Shown piece by piece: positions 1 through 11,574 of a DNA stretch of 64,000 nt. Source of the stretch: Cepaea nemoralis (lineage: Eukaryota > Mollusca > Gastropoda > Stylommatophora > Helicidae); the NCBI GenBank assembly GCA_014155875.1, contig JACEFZ010015104.1, forward strand, positions 62,001 through 126,000, given 5' to 3'. Within the stretch, counting starts at the first letter, position 1, and every line of letters starts with the position of its first letter. Position numbers and translations under genes: made by a program. Under the pieces are notes generated by a model. It had not been told where the DNA came from. It searched no databases and saw only the letters and a list, made by a program, of their open reading frames with translations.

Positions 1-1391
1 TGCCAGTCTGTCAGCCTCTTCGTTTCCAGGTATACTGCAATGTGATGGGATCCACTGTATTACAACTTTTTTGGATTTCTGGCATAGACCATGGAGTGCT
101 GCTCTTAGGTCAGTTAGTTCTGTGCTGTTATTGCTCTTGAGTATTGAGACAGCTGACTTTGCATCTGTGAAGATAGCTATTTGCTTCTCTTTATTTTCCT
201 CCATCAGGAGCATTTCTGCTGCAGTTTTCAAAGCCTCTACCTCCGCTTTGAAGTTACTTGAAAATTGTCCAGTTGCCATTGAATGTTTTTTTTTTCACTC
301 CATTTTTTAAATTTAGGAGAATTCCTCCTCCTCCATTCTCTATTGAATTTTTGGCTGATCCATCTGTATATGCATGGGTCCAATTCCTGCTTGGGTAATG
401 TTCTTTTATGTAGTTTAGGGTTATTTCTCTTCTTTCGGTTTCATGCTGAGTGTTCTTTTTCTCAATACCAGGAATGTTTTCTATCATCTGAGGCAGTTGC
501 TGCTGTCTCCAAGCTGGGAACTTGTGTGCATTGTGTATGGGCTTGACTGTTGATATGTTAAGTATAGGATCTGCCCTAATCCTTCGTTTTTGCAGTTTCT
601 ACAAGTTGCTACGCTTCAGTCTTCCCTTTCCAAAACCATTAAATCTGTTGTACATAGGGTGGTCTGTCAATCTTCTAAATTTTTCTGCTTGTTGCTGAGC
701 TCTGCTATCTCTTCTATCCTGCATTGGTTGTAAACAAGTGATCTTTTCTAGTTCATTAATAGGCGTTGTCTTCAGGCTTCCAGTTATGATTCGCATTTCC
801 TTGGTTTTGGACTATACTTATTTTGTTAAAGTTTGACTTAGCTGCTGTTGCCCAAGCTGCAATGCCATATTCCAGTACTGGCCTCACCCGCTCCAGTATA
901 TAACGTCTTGAGAACTTCTCATCTGCTCCCCACGTTGTACCAGCAAGCTTTTTCATGATTGCCATTCTCTGCCTTGCTCTTGTTCGATTTTTTCTCAACC
1001 TGTGTCTTCCATGTCAGGCGACGATCAAAGGTGACTCCTAGATAGTTTGGATTTTCTTCATGGCGCAATATTTTTCCATTCAATACCAGCTTAGGTTGCT
1101 GAGTTTTATTTGAGAGGGAGAACACTGTGCATGTTGTTTTCTCCTCACTTATCTTCACTAGCCATGATTTTGACCAGTCCTCTAGCGCTAATAAGGCTTG
1201 CTGTATTCTGCTGTTAGCTGTACTAATATATTCTTCAGATGTCAATATGGCTAGGTCATCTGCAAAGGAGGATGTGTGTACTCTGGCTGGAAAATTTTCT
1301 GTGATGTCATTTATATATGCTAGGAATAATGTTGGTGAAAGAACATGTTAGCCTGCCATTGATAATGCGTTCCATTAATTTTCCTACACAG
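1..1391 (-). pseudogene. LINE ORF2 remainder: RT palm/thumb and RNase H, frameshifted
   Basis: Minus-strand pieces continue the ORF above in several frames. An FADDLAIL motif near 1240-1262 is the RT active site. Residues like NYLGVTFDRRLTW (919-1245) are the RT thumb. YTDGSA (254-487) is the first catalytic Asp of RNase H. At the extreme left edge WIPSHCSIPGNEEADRLA supplies the last RNase H His/Asp motif. Every junction needs a frameshift. The 3' end lies outside the window. A short plus-strand piece of the same family is at 8222-8340. Confidence 0.75.
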
Positions 1392-3110
1392 CTAAGTAGA
1401 CTGATAGGTCGATAGCCATTTGGTTCTTCCAGGTCTTTTCCTTTCTTTGGGACTGGTATTAGTATAGCTTCCTTCCATGCCTGTGGGACTATTCCCTCTC
1501 TTCCAGCTGTTATTTAGGACTGCTAGTAGTTTCTTCTTTGCCTTGGTGCCTAGTCCTATTAGCATTTCATTTGTGATTCCATCCTTTCCTGGTGATTTCT
1601 TCTTTTTTAGGGTATTCATTGCCTGTTCCATTTCTTCCATTGTTAGATTTGCCATCATATATTCTGCTGCTGTCTCTTTATTTCTATGATGTATCTGTTT
1701 GTCTTTGATTGCTTTCTTCTGTTCGGTTGTAATATCAATGTGGTTTGCATTTGCATAGTGTTCCATTAGTGCATTTGCAGCCTTTTTGCCTGTAAGCAAG
1801 GCATTTCCTTGTTTAATTGTTATTTGTTTGTTTCTAGGTCCTTCATTGTTCATGGCTTTCACTAGTTTCCATAGTTTGTTTCCATCCCTGTCAAAATTCA
1901 GGTTTTCTGTTTTTTCCCTCCAACAATCTCTTGTTGTTTGATTTACTGTTCTTTTATATTTTGCTGAGATGGCTTTGAGAGAGATGTTTGCTTCAATTGT
2001 TTGTTCTCTCTCTGCTGTCTTCCTGGCATCTTCAACTTTGTCCTCCAAACTTTGTAGTTCTTCAGTCCAGTATGGTTTGTAATTTTTCCTCGCTCCTCTT
2101 GGAATGGACTCAGTGGCTGCCTGTATTATCGCTCTGTTTAGACTTTCCACCATTTGCTTTATGTTGCCATATCGTGTATTTATGTTTTCACAATATTTGT
2201 CTGTTAGTATGGCAAATCTGTCCCAATCTGCTCGTTTGTAATTCCAGCGGGGCAAGGGCTTTTGCTCCTGTGGAACATACTCCATATTCATTTCAAGCTT
2301 GATTGGTCTGTGGTCACTACCTGCTAATTGGTCCAGCACATGGCGATCGATTTTGTGGAGGATGTCTCCTGTGCAGAAAGCTAAGTCTGGAGTAGAAGTG
2401 GTAAGCCATCTTCTGGAGTAGAAGCTCGGTGTGTCATCCGCTTTGTTGAGTAGATGGAGATTTGAGTCTATTTCCCAGTCCTCCAATTCATCTCCTCTTT
2501 TGTCAGTATCTGGGTATCCCCATCTTTCTGAACGGCTATTAAAGTCTCCGACAATAATGCAGTTTGTGTCAGTTATTTTCATGTTTGAGAGTGTAAGGTC
2601 CTTATCTGCTGGGCTATACAGATTGTAGATTCTTATTTTCACGTCCTTTATCATTATATCAACACCTATAATTTCCGTTTGGTTGTTAGAGATCACAGAT
2701 ACTTCGCTGCAAGGTATTGTATTTCGTGTAAGTATTAGAACTCCTCCTTTGTGTCCTTCGCGGTCGAAACGTGTGGCCTGATATCCTCTGACTGAGAATT
2801 TGTGATTGGCGTTGAGGTGTGTCTCTTGAATGCATGCCACATCTATTCTATCTTTATGAAGACGCTGTGTTAGGGAGTCTTTCTTCTTGTAAACTCCTTC
2901 GGCATTCCACTGTAGTATGTTGAGTGTCCGGGGTATTTGGTCAATAGCTCTTAACCTACTCCTCTGTGCCTTGACTCCACAGCACAGGGGAAGGTGACCA
3001 CCAGTAGTCATGGGTGGACCCCCTCGAGGCAGGGGGCCCGGCACTATCACCGCCTGATGGGACTTCACGGGATTAGCACCATATCGATTAATTTTGATTT
3101 GTGACATCAT
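1392..3110 (-). pseudogene. LINE ORF2, endonuclease plus start of RT
   Basis: The 572-codon ORF has an exonuclease-endonuclease-phosphatase fold. QWNAEG (residues 67-72), QETH (95-98), GDFNS (188-192) and GSDHRP (264-269) carry the catalytic Asn, Glu, Asp and His positions. It nicks target DNA to prime reverse transcription. Residues 506-512 (SPGKDGI) are the start of the RT domain, after which the frame is lost, so the ORF ends long before the RT active site. The first 60 residues are Pro/Gly-rich with no recognised domain. The family's ORF2 would normally run on to RNase H without interruption. Truncation by frameshift is the simplest reading. Confidence 0.8.
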
Positions 3111-3120
3111 GAATTAAGTT

Positions 3121-3356
3121 ACGTTGCACTGCTTTGTCAAGCCTGTGGCTCAGTACATCCGATTTCGACAAGCATTTATTCGGGATGCTTTCCCTAGCCT
3201 TTGACTGTCCCCAGTCTACCTACAAGGCAGCAGGTTTCACGTTGCACTGCTTTGTCAAGCCTGTGGCTCAGTACATCCGATTTCGACAAGCATGTATTTG
3301 GGGTGCTTTCCCTAGCCTTTGACTGTCCCCAGTCTACCTACAAGACAGCAGGTTTG
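3121..3356 (-). repeat. 118-bp direct duplication in LINE 5' region
   Basis: Two head-to-tail copies of a 118-bp unit (3121-3238 and 3239-3356) differ at only a few bases. They lie just upstream of the LINE ORF on the minus strand, where promoter-containing monomers sit in some LINEs. A promoter role is inference. Confidence 0.75.
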
Positions 3357-3520
3357 TGTGTCTCTTCGTCTGGTCCCTCTCCCTTGACCTGTCTGACATG
3401 GGTGGCCCTACCAGTAGCTGTGCTACCGTCGGCATAGCTCTTGGGGTCATTGGGACGCACAAGCCCCTCTACCTCGTCACGGTGGACACACAGCAGAGGG
3501 GACTTTTGTGTCTTAAAACA

Positions 3521-4276
3521 AAGATAACTTGACCAACTGCATTGAAGCCTATGGATGGTAATTTGTCTACCCTACCTCGTTCAACCTCATAAGAGAAGTT
3601 ATAATTAGGTCCCATCCCAGCCTCAGTTTACCCCAACATATCCTGGTGCATCATTAGCCGATCCACGTATGCATTACCCTTTATATGCACCTGGCACATC
3701 GTGGTTCATTATTTGACAGCTGATCTATGCATGCATTACCTTTTACCCCAGCATGCCCTGGTGTATCAATCCAGGTTTGTGTTCTGAAGCAAAACTTCTG
3801 AACACTGTCACCCCGTTCAGAGTACAGACTGCTGATGGCAATTTACTGTAACATGTTCATAAAGTCTGATGTAATCACTGCATGCTCTGCTGCCCATATA
3901 CGTGCTCTGGGGGAAGCAGTGATCACCGTAGTCAAGCGTAATGTAATTGTCTTAAAAGTGCCACCATCCTTGGTTGCTTTCCCCATCCTTTGTGCTTTGT
4001 AAGCCCGTGCTGAACTTGACATTGTTTCATGGACCCATCTATGAAGATGATGATTTCTGGGTGTGAATGCTGTTCTGTTGGTGCTCTTATTCTTTACTAT
4101 GGCATCAAATGTCTGGGTGCATGAGGATGAATGGTGTGAAATATGACTTCCGAATGCTGTCCATTCAGAGTGAAGACGACTATTCATTATGAAGTCTTAT
4201 CTTCAATTTACACTCAGATAGTTACTTTGCAAAGGATGATCACTTTAGAAAGTTGGGACTTTAAAAAAATTTTGTA
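3521..4276. other. No gene recognised; two diverged 25-40 bp direct repeats
   Basis: The stretch contains two similar phrases at about 3630-3660 and 3740-3770 (TACCCCA-CAT-CCTGGTG-ATCA pattern). A 115-codon minus ORF (3843-4187) has no motif I know. It falls in what would be an intron or downstream part of the importin-4-like gene. Confidence 0.4.
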
Positions 4277-4556
4277 TAAGCTCGTCTTGAACTCAAGCGT
4301 AGACCGTACACGTGCTACTGCATCTTGTACACCGGACTGATTTGTGCATGTGGATTAACTTTCCCTATTACTAGTGTCCCTCGCCATCAGGCAAACCCAC
4401 TCAGACTTCTGAGGTACTTGTATTTTACATCCCCAAATCAAGGAAGAGATGTCAACATTTCAATCCAACTGACAGATGCAGGGGTTGAACCCGCTACCTC
4501 TGCATCAGCACACCGTAAGTTTAAGAACGAACACTATCTATTCGGCAATGGTGATC
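4277..4556 (-). repeat. SINE family D copy
   Basis: Family D is about 280 bp. In its own orientation it begins with a tRNA-like head (box A close to TGGCCGAATGG, box B close to GGTTCAACCCC) and ends in AAGCGAGC. Here the head is at the right (near 4556). The tRNA-like head has room for a long variable arm, suggesting a Leu- or Ser-type ancestor. Other copies: 6362, 15655, 15945, 42548, 44452, 51225, 61316 and 62005. Confidence 0.7.
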
Positions 4557-6004
4557 ACCAGTTGGGATATGATAAAAGAAAAGTAGTTCCTGCATCGCCA
4601 GTTCCTGCTGTACATTAACATGTCTAATATATATCCAGTTTCCTGAAGTGGATGCTAAGAGATTATTTCAGTGTGGCACTGAGATTATAGTACAATAACC
4701 AGGAGAAAGGCCAAATTCCTTTCCTACTTCATCATCATTATGTGCCACGTCGCTAAGCATGTGAAATCATGATTTGACTTTGCCATTTCACGTGATTAAC
4801 AGTTTTGGATCAGGCCTAAGTTCTTGCCCTGATTATGTCATGGAGATGAGAATTAAAAGAATAAATTCCATAGCTAAACCTGGTTACAAGATTTATATTT
4901 AAGGTCACCACAGCCCACAGACATGGCTTCACCTTTTAAGGAAGCCTTTTTTATATTAACAACCACAAAGTGGATAATAATATCATTATTTTTGTTCTCA
5001 TGTTATACAGTAATACACATTTTGATTTCGTTTCTGTCAATAATTGGACAATCATGCCTAACTTTTAAAATGTTGCATTTTACCACAACTGGAATATATC
5101 CAGCAATGGATTATTATTATATTATAAGTATCTGTAAACTTCTGTCTTTCTGTGAGTGCTTCTGTCCCCTCATCTCCTACCGCCATCATGTAACTCTGAT
5201 GTCAGCTTCTGATGTTCTTTGATGTCAGCAAAGAGTCCAGACAGACACCACATGTTGCTTTCTTCATCATCCATGGCAGTGAGATAGTATATCTCCACAG
5301 ATCTCAATGAATATAATTAATGAATGAGTCAATGACAAGATGCACAACAAGTAGTGCCTTTCGAAAAGGCACATGTGGAAAGCCTTTCCACAAGTAACAT
5401 CAAAATCACTCACTTTAACTTTGTTTTGTTTTTCCCCCAGCTGTTCCCCAGCAATGTTTATTTATTCTATTTTTTATCAGTGTTATCAAACAGATATATC
5501 ATTGTTTGTTTACATCTTTGGTTCTCAGTTAAATGTGGTTAGTAAATGCTTCATAACACACACAAAAATTAGATCAGCACACGCGCTCACACAGTTTGGA
5601 TAAACGTGTGGAGGTGACATAATATAAATAATTCAAATAAACTGACACATGATAATACAACGCAAGGCAGGATACTTCTTAATTTATTTCAGAGTCGTTG
5701 CCTCAATTATTAAGCAGAGATTAGCAGATTTTAACTTTCTGTGTGAAATAACTTATTCTCCTGAACACACATTGAGATTTAAACTAATATATCACCGGGC
5801 CAAGTCACTAGACGATCATCACGATGACCTCCCGGGGAAAGAATTTAACCGTAAAAATAATTATGATTCATCGGTAAGAAGTCAGTCTCTATTATATTAA
5901 TATAATAATGGTGCGATTGATTTATTACTGATTGATAAGGAATAAGTATGGGATATTGTAGCTAAATAAATCAGCGTTAAACGCAGTTAATATATAGAAG
6001 ATAC
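4557..6004. other. AT-rich sequence, no gene recognised; inferred importin-4-like intron 1
   Basis: No repeat family found elsewhere in the window and no convincing exon is visible on either strand. If the exon at 6005-6070 is real, this is the start of its first intron. Confidence 0.4.
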
Positions 6005-6070
6005 CTTTTGAATGACATCGCTATCCGGCTCCAGAAGCCGAGACAGTATTCCCTCCAACGACGCAGCCAT
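6005..6070 (-). CDS. IPO4: Importin-4-like, first coding exon
   Basis: On the minus strand an ATG in a strong Kozak context (A at -3, G at +4) opens 22 codons reading MAASLEGILSRLLEPDSDVI then QK. They stop at an AAG|GTATCT donor in phase 0. The pattern of a short helix, then LL-PD, then a helix with I-Q matches the first HEAT repeat of importin-4 (Kap123-type karyopherins). These carry histones and ribosomal proteins into the nucleus. The later exons would lie at lower coordinates, but I could not find the next one before the LINE at the window start. Only 22 residues support the call, so another HEAT-repeat protein is possible. Confidence 0.45.
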
Positions 6071-6361
6071 GCTGATTGACAGAATACTTCGTTCCGTTTT
6101 GTCTCCCTCTCGCCAGAAGTGACTCCGTGTTTTTATTTACCTTTAACCTGGACTGGATTTAGGAAACAGATGTTGACATTTTTAATGTGGCCTTCCTGTG
6201 GGAAATATTTTATGTAATTTTATTATAAAAAAGAGACCATAAACAATATATTGGACGATTGTGTCAAGTGTGTCCACCACTGCCTGCTCCTTTGTCTATG
6301 TCTATGTTGCTCTCTCAAGAGTTATTATTACACTCATAAACCGGTCATTTAGACTAAGATG

Positions 6362-6560
6362 TTGACTTCTCGTCCTTTACTTGTGGTGTAAATTACAAGA
6401 ACCTCGGAAGTCGTAGTGGGTTCGCATTATGGCGAGGGGCACTAGTAATAGGGAAAGTTAATCCACACGCAAAAATCAGTCCATTTCTACTAAAAGCGGT
6501 AGCATTTGTATGGACTACGTTTGAGTTCAAAGTGAGCGAAAGCCAAAAACTAAAAACGAC
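6362..6560 (+). repeat. SINE family D fragment
   Basis: Plus orientation, lacking the tRNA-like head. It lies between the two opposed candidate first exons (6070 and 6663), so it would sit in a shared promoter region. Confidence 0.65.
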
Positions 6561-6662
6561 CTATAGTATAAGCGTGTTTGAAATTTAGAACCACTATCTA
6601 AATTGTTCCGTGTTTACGGTGACTATACTATTTCTTCGCTAAATCTACAAAACATTAAAGAG

Positions 6663-6695
6663 ATGGCGGGGGAAAACGCAGACAAGAATAACCAG
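6663..6695 (+). CDS. Candidate first coding exon of an unknown divergent gene
   Basis: An ATG with G at +4 (AGATGG) opens eleven codons, MAGENADKNNQ, that end at CAG|GTATAG, a usable donor in phase 0. It faces away from the exon at 6005-6070 about 590 bp off, as expected for a bidirectional promoter. There is no downstream exon that I can join to it, and an 11-codon exon can occur by chance. No function can be given. Confidence 0.25.
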
Positions 6696-6945
6696 GTATA
6701 GGAGAGTTGAGCCGTCGGCCATGGGGTATTTATCGATCTAATGATGTGTCCGGCAACTGCAGGAATGTATCGATTCCATGATGGTAGGCATTCTATTTAA
6801 AATATATATAAATAGCATATATTACGAATAAATGCATGACCTCAAATACCGAATCGTATATTTTCAAGGAGAATTCTTTGTAGTATATCAGATAATGGTG
6901 GTTACTGAAAATACCTTACAGTAGAGCTGTTTAGAAGATCGAACG

Positions 6946-7275
6946 TTGTCACGCGTTTGTTACTTAAACGAGCAGACGGACAGATTGGCTGGGTCTGCAC
7001 ACCGTGGGTGGGGTATTGGGTATGAATCGGCAGATGTGGTCGGGACCCTTTGGAATCGCGTGTATAGTACAGAAGAACAGGTAGATCATCACGGCTTGGC
7101 GAGAATGGTGCTGCAGGGAGTAATCAGAGGCTCTGGCCGACACGCAATACTCCGAGGCAAGGCCAAACAGACACATAATCAGACGGCTACTGGTACCATC
7201 AGCATTGGCACTCTTCTCTGGTTGTTGCAGATGAGGACTGAGCACGTTGGAAATTCCCAAGTGCTGTGATGCCTG
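6946..7275 (+). pseudogene. RNase H-LINE C-terminal fragment
   Basis: The plus frame reads EQTDRLAGSA followed by HHGLARM, TATGTISIGTL and LWLLQM. This is the tail of an RNase H domain plus the C-terminal region of a LINE ORF2. The same order, better preserved, appears at 9095-9565. It starts abruptly with no upstream RT, so it is 5'-truncated. Confidence 0.7.
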
Positions 7276-7465
7276 TTCTTGACTCTATTTAACAAAATTC
7301 CTTCAACAAAGTAAAGCATTAATTAAGTGGTCCAATCCACTGTGGCTCAAGCTTTTAATGTTACCGATTAATAAAGTGGTCCAGTTCACTGATGCTAAAG
7401 CTTTTAGTGTTGTCGTTTGCTACTTTCGCTTGTTTTGTCCCAGATAGTGTTTACCTTTTTTTTTA

Positions 7466-7677
7466 AAGTTGTATATCCTTTACAAGGACGTTGCTGTCAA
7501 CACCAGCATTTTACTGCCGTTGTTGATGTCTTGGCAAGCTTTACGTTCAGTAGTTTGCCATTGATTTCTGAACAACCGGTTCCCATACCAACACGTTAAA
7601 ACCAGCGCGACACGGTGTGCAGCCAAATCGGTCACTACTGTGTTTCGAACGCGTTCGCAACGCCATCGCCACGGAGT
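7466..7677 (-). repeat. SINE family C copy
   Basis: Family C is about 230 bp. Its tRNA-like head reads TGGCGA(A)GG...GTTCGAAACAC and its other end is the phrase CATCCTTTACAGGAC in reverse. The head is at the right here. Further copies: 18522, 21468, 23148, 39893, 40709, 42233, 58538, 60232 and 63325. Confidence 0.75.
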
Positions 7678-8029
7678 TTACCTTACAATAACAATTACCC
7701 TGCCAAGACGAAGCAGATCAATAATTATATCAGACCGGCATTAAAGTTCAGTTCAAGAAGGAAACAACCCTGAAAGAGATGATCGAAGTATTAGAGCTCC
7801 ACGAACGGGGATTGGCCAGTATTTCAGACGATATTTCCAAGTGGTTAGAGCTTTGTATTGTGACGGAGGGTTTTAATTTTATCCACTGCCCAGGATTGAT
7901 TAACTGATTAATTGCTTGCTCTAATAATCGAATTCATAACACTCCGGACAAAGTCACTGAGGGCCAGTATCCCACAGCAAATGTCCTAAAGTGTAGATGC
8001 TGATCGCGCCAGTAACACAGATTATGGTC

Positions 8030-8085
8030 GTCACTAGAAGAAAGAGATACCACAATGTAATAAACTACCGCTGGTTGTAAATACG
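8030..8085 (+). repeat. Small RT-LINE fragment
   Basis: About 50 bp closely match 14640-14685 in the RT thumb (VVTRK-EIPQCN). No frame is kept. Confidence 0.55.
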
Positions 8086-8221
8086 TCGGATTCGCCCTCG
8101 TATGCATCCTTTCTTGCTGAAATCACACGTAAATTCAAATTCAAGCATATTTACATATATTCTGTCCTCTTTACTCAAATTGTATTGCTTCTTTTGTATC
8201 TTCCAAAAAGATTTTTAAATA

Positions 8222-8340
8222 CACGGGATCCCCTCACATTGCAGCATTCTTGGAAATGAAGAAGCCGACAGATTGGCAAAAGGAGGTTTATGGCTACCCA
8301 AACCTGGTGTAGGCATAACATATGAGGCCTAAGTTATGAC
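8222..8340 (+). pseudogene. I-like LINE RNase H fragment
   Basis: The frame reads IPSHCSILGNEEADRLAKGG, nearly identical to the RNase H end motif at the left window edge. This is therefore a second, plus-strand copy of that LINE family. Confidence 0.7.
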
Positions 8341-8934
8341 TGAACTACCGTATAACAGTAGTATTTGTTTTGTGTTAGGTTAGCGGCGAATGTTGGACGG
8401 CGCTCACCAAAGCCGACACTCCACTTTGTGCCAACGGCTTTGGGCGGAGGAGGATAAAGGGTTTTCCTACTGCTATAATTTATTTGCCATACTGCCTGAG
8501 GTATACTATAATTGGGTTGCATTTTCAAGAGCTATCTAACTATGCAGGTGGCATGTATAATTTAAAATCAGTTTAGAAAATGTACCTGAAATGCCCAAAT
8601 TGGTGAATTAATATAATGACGGGGGTGAACGGTGGTAACGGGAACGCAAGTTGAGTTTTGTCCTTTATTTTATGAAAAATACAAATGACCAGGACCCTGC
8701 AATTCTACCCCAAAAGTAAAAGTAGAAAGAGTTACCGATATCTCTTAAACCATTCCACCCTTGTATTATCATTTCAATCTCCTGTCTAGAGTTAAAGCAA
8801 GGCACTTTCCAAAATGGAGACAGTGTCTCAGTCAGTGACTGTCACCACCGAGACCAGCAGAGTCGAACTTGGCAAGTTCAAGTTACTTGACTTGCTTTGC
8901 CTTTAGGCCTTTACTTTGTTTTCAAATTCAACCT

Positions 8935-9094
8935 AAAAATAAAATGTCAGAGCAGACCAGTCCCTAAGCATTGGTCGGCAACTGATCTAGGATCGAAACT
9001 CCGACAGGCCGACGGTTAGAGCATTGCTTTGCTGATCCGACAGCTTTTGCAGCTTGTCTTGTTCCAGGTGTATTGGTGTTATCTTTCCTCAGAA
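8935..9094 (-). repeat. SINE family E, first part of a split copy
   Basis: It matches the family E segment seen at 23900-24060, reversed. Sequence breaks off at TTATCTTTCCTC (9083-9094) and resumes with TCCTCTGGAGTAAACT at 9570. In intact copies these are contiguous, so the LINE between them is an insertion. Confidence 0.7.
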
Positions 9095-9569
9095 AGCATG
9101 CGGAGGAGGGTGAGGACAGGCAGGCTTCGTGCAGAGTGGCTTGCTTCGCTTCGGAGGTCACGGGTAGCAAGCATCACCTGGATCTCTTCTCCGGGGCATG
9201 CCGGTGTGCTGGGGAATGAACAGGCGGACAGATTGGCTGGCTCGGCAAAACTTAGTGGAGTATTGATGCTTGATAAAGCAGACGTGGTTGTGACCTTGTG
9301 GGAGCACGTGTACACCTCGGAGGAGCAAATGGAGCACCATGGTCTGGTAAGAATGAGGCAGCGAGGTGTGACGACGGGATCTGGCCGACGATCGACGCTC
9401 AGAGGAAAGGCGAGACGGACATATAATCAGATTGCTACTGGAACTATTAGTGTTGGAACTCTTCGCTGGCTGCTGAGGATGGGGACGGAGCGCTTATGTA
9501 AATGTCCCGAATGCTGTGATGTCGGTTCCTAAATCAATCAATCAATCAATCAATCAATCAGTCAAATCC
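9095..9569 (+). mobile_element. 5'-truncated RNase H LINE with (TCAA)n tail
   Basis: One open frame (9029-9532) carries ITWISSPGHAGVLGNEQADR, the RNase H His/Asp end motif. It is followed by TATGTISVGTL-RWLLRMG and a CKCPEC pair, the ORF2 C-terminus, and a TAA. A (TCAA)7-like tail follows at 9533-9562. The copy has no RT part. The frame is intact to the stop, so this insertion is fairly recent. It disrupts SINE family E. Confidence 0.75.
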
Positions 9570-9715
9570 TCTGGAGTAAACTAGGCAGACTCTTGCAGCG
9601 AAGGATCCTGCTGCATGGGCGACACATGATCTCTACAATTCAGCCCAGGCTTTGGGCTATGGAGAGGTATAACTCCATCCTTGCCTTAAATGATCTCGGA
9701 ATTAAAGTTAAAGGC
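9570..9715 (-). repeat. SINE family E, second part of split copy
   Basis: It continues the family E sequence (GGAGTAAACTAGGCAG ... GGTATAACTCCATCC) after the LINE insertion. Confidence 0.7.
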
Positions 9716-9954
9716 AGCAGTTACGAGTTATAAGTCCTTGTCAGTTGGCATAGACATGGGGCGCCATGAGTTGCCTCTGACAGTGGCAGAGGCATACAGG
9801 TGTCACTGATCAGCTACTGCCCACCTGAAGCTGGGCATCCCTGAGTCAAAATGGGTGTTGATCCGCCTCAGCCTGTCTGCTACAATGAGTGCTTGGGGCT
9901 AGGACAAAATCTGAATCGCAGGCTGTAGAACCAATGCACTAGGCACTATAAATA

Positions 9955-10150
9955 AAAACAGAAATCACAAGCTACAGCTTGCTGCCTGGAACATAAGAAC
10001 TATGTGTCCGGGGCTTTCCACTAACCTGACGAATATTTACGACGTGAGAAAAACGGCTGTTATTGATGCCGAACTCAACCATCTTAACATTGATATTGCG
10101 TCTTGCAAACGGAAAACATACTCTCCAACAAACAGCTGTTCTACCTAGAT
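9955..10150 (+). pseudogene. LINE endonuclease N-terminal fragment
   Basis: The frame reads LAAWNIRTMCPGLS, then VRKTAVIDAELN and LNIDIAS, the opening of an EEP endonuclease from a different LINE family. It breaks at about 10100 before the QETH motif. The 240 bp upstream (9715-9955) may be its 5' UTR. Confidence 0.65.
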
Positions 10151-11110
10151 ACAAAGTGTAGTGAGATTTTACAAACACCATGCAGCGGTATTACCGACCA
10201 AGTTGTTACATTCATTCACTCACTCAATCTAACAGATCTCTTTAACACACAGCGTAACCCTATTAACCTTTGAGGCGTAAATTAGCGGTATCGATCGGCA
10301 GTCATGGCGAGAAAAAAGATTGTGCTGTAGATCAGAGGACAAACTAGACAACATAAAAATTTAAACTGAGAGCCTTCTGCGATACAAACTTCCTGCCTAC
10401 AAGTGATGACTGTGCCTCACTGAATTAAACACAGGATGACTAGACACATGTTAACTCTTTTGGAAGTATATTTTTATTATTTAAAAGTAACAACTGCGTG
10501 TACTGTAAATAGTTAAAGTAACAACTGCGTGGACTGTAAATAATTAATGTAACAACTCCGTGGATTGAAAATAATTAAAACAACAATTGCCCGCAAGAGA
10601 AACAATTAACTATGCCGTGTGTGGCTTAATGTATTACAGGGCTGACGTCAAAGGTACACTTTCAGTTCCCGGGTTGCAACACAGAACGGCTCCATTATCT
10701 GGTTGTAACATTCCCAAAGCTCTACTTTTTACACGGTGTCTTGTTGTTATTTGCCCACCTGAACTAACACGGGGGAGACGGGCATCTGCACACAGCCATC
10801 ACTCGTACGTTTGCACCATCTGTGTATTTGGGAGAATGTGTTAGAACAGTGGCCGCAACATTCAGCGGATCAAGCTCTGGGATCAAGGTTTATTCCGTCA
10901 TGATGTTCCGAGCCAGATATTTGATAGATGTCTGCAGTTTTTGCAGCGGAGGTATGCTGTTGTCATGCATATTTCATGTTGCTACCATGTAGTGCATTAG
11001 TCTGTTTCCTGCATCATTCTATTAGATCGATAATTTTGAATGGTTGCCATGTTGTTGCCGACGTGCCTTTATGTTTCATTCTAATCGTAGAATTCATCTG
11101 TTCTGCTCTA
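10151..11110. other. No gene recognised; 31-bp triplicate at 10486-10580
   Basis: Three imperfect 31-bp units (GTAACAACTGCGTGG-CTGTAAATAATTAA type) lie at 10486-10580. Otherwise I see no exon, repeat or motif. Confidence 0.5.
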
Positions 11111-11114
11111 CATT

Positions 11115-11215
11115 GGTAATCATCATCACTAGCTTCCACTTGTACCGTCAAGCGCTGTGGGGAGAAACAGTTGGCGTTCCGGCGCCGATGGATGGCACTG
11201 GATAGTGTCATTTCG
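11115..11215 (-). repeat. Short retroposon with (GAT)n tail, copy 1
   Basis: ATCATCATC followed by GCTTCCACTTGTACCGTCAAG and on to 11190. The same body next to (ATC)n is at 19931-20050 and, as a 55-bp stub, at 21678-21732. Confidence 0.5.
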
Positions 11216-11574
11216 TGTGACTGTCTATTGTCTTTAATGTCGTCACATTTACGACCCCAATGAAAGCAATAGTTTACTTCTCATTCTGATATTCATGGCA
11301 AACTACAGAACGTAAAAATTGCTTAGATGATCATTGGCCGCAACGTCCTGCAAAGGACATGTAAATGTTTAAAAGTTAGTTTCATTTAGATAAGCCCAAC
11401 AAAAGCAATTCATAAGATGAATAATATTTCTTACAATACATCTTTGTCATTGAAGGTAAGAAAATAATTTTTTATGAGCTATACAGAGCTAATATTGATG
11501 CACGGAGGTCGATCATGGACAATTAGTAATCTTGTGAGTATTTTTGTGGAAGCTGTAAATTCTTTCTCTTGACA

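Larger units (their letters stand above)
1..3520 (-). mobile_element. I-like LINE (endonuclease, RT, RNase H), broken copy
   Basis: Read on the minus strand, this stretch gives the parts of a non-LTR retrotransposon in order: an apurinic-type endonuclease, a reverse transcriptase and an RNase H domain, the last cut by the window edge. The endonuclease is still in one ORF. From about 1390 downward the RT and RNase H are split over at least four frames, so the copy is inactive. The upstream 400 bp holds a duplicated 118-bp unit. An RNase H after the RT is typical of the I group. The 5' limit near 3520 is an estimate from where family-like sequence stops being recognisable. Confidence 0.8.

Noticed and set aside
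3843..4187. 115-codon minus ORF as a gene
   Set aside because: No motif recognised, and it lies next to repeats. Kept only as unassigned sequence.
5373..5603. Small ORFs in AT-rich sequence near the importin-4-like exon
   Set aside because: No splice context or family resemblance.
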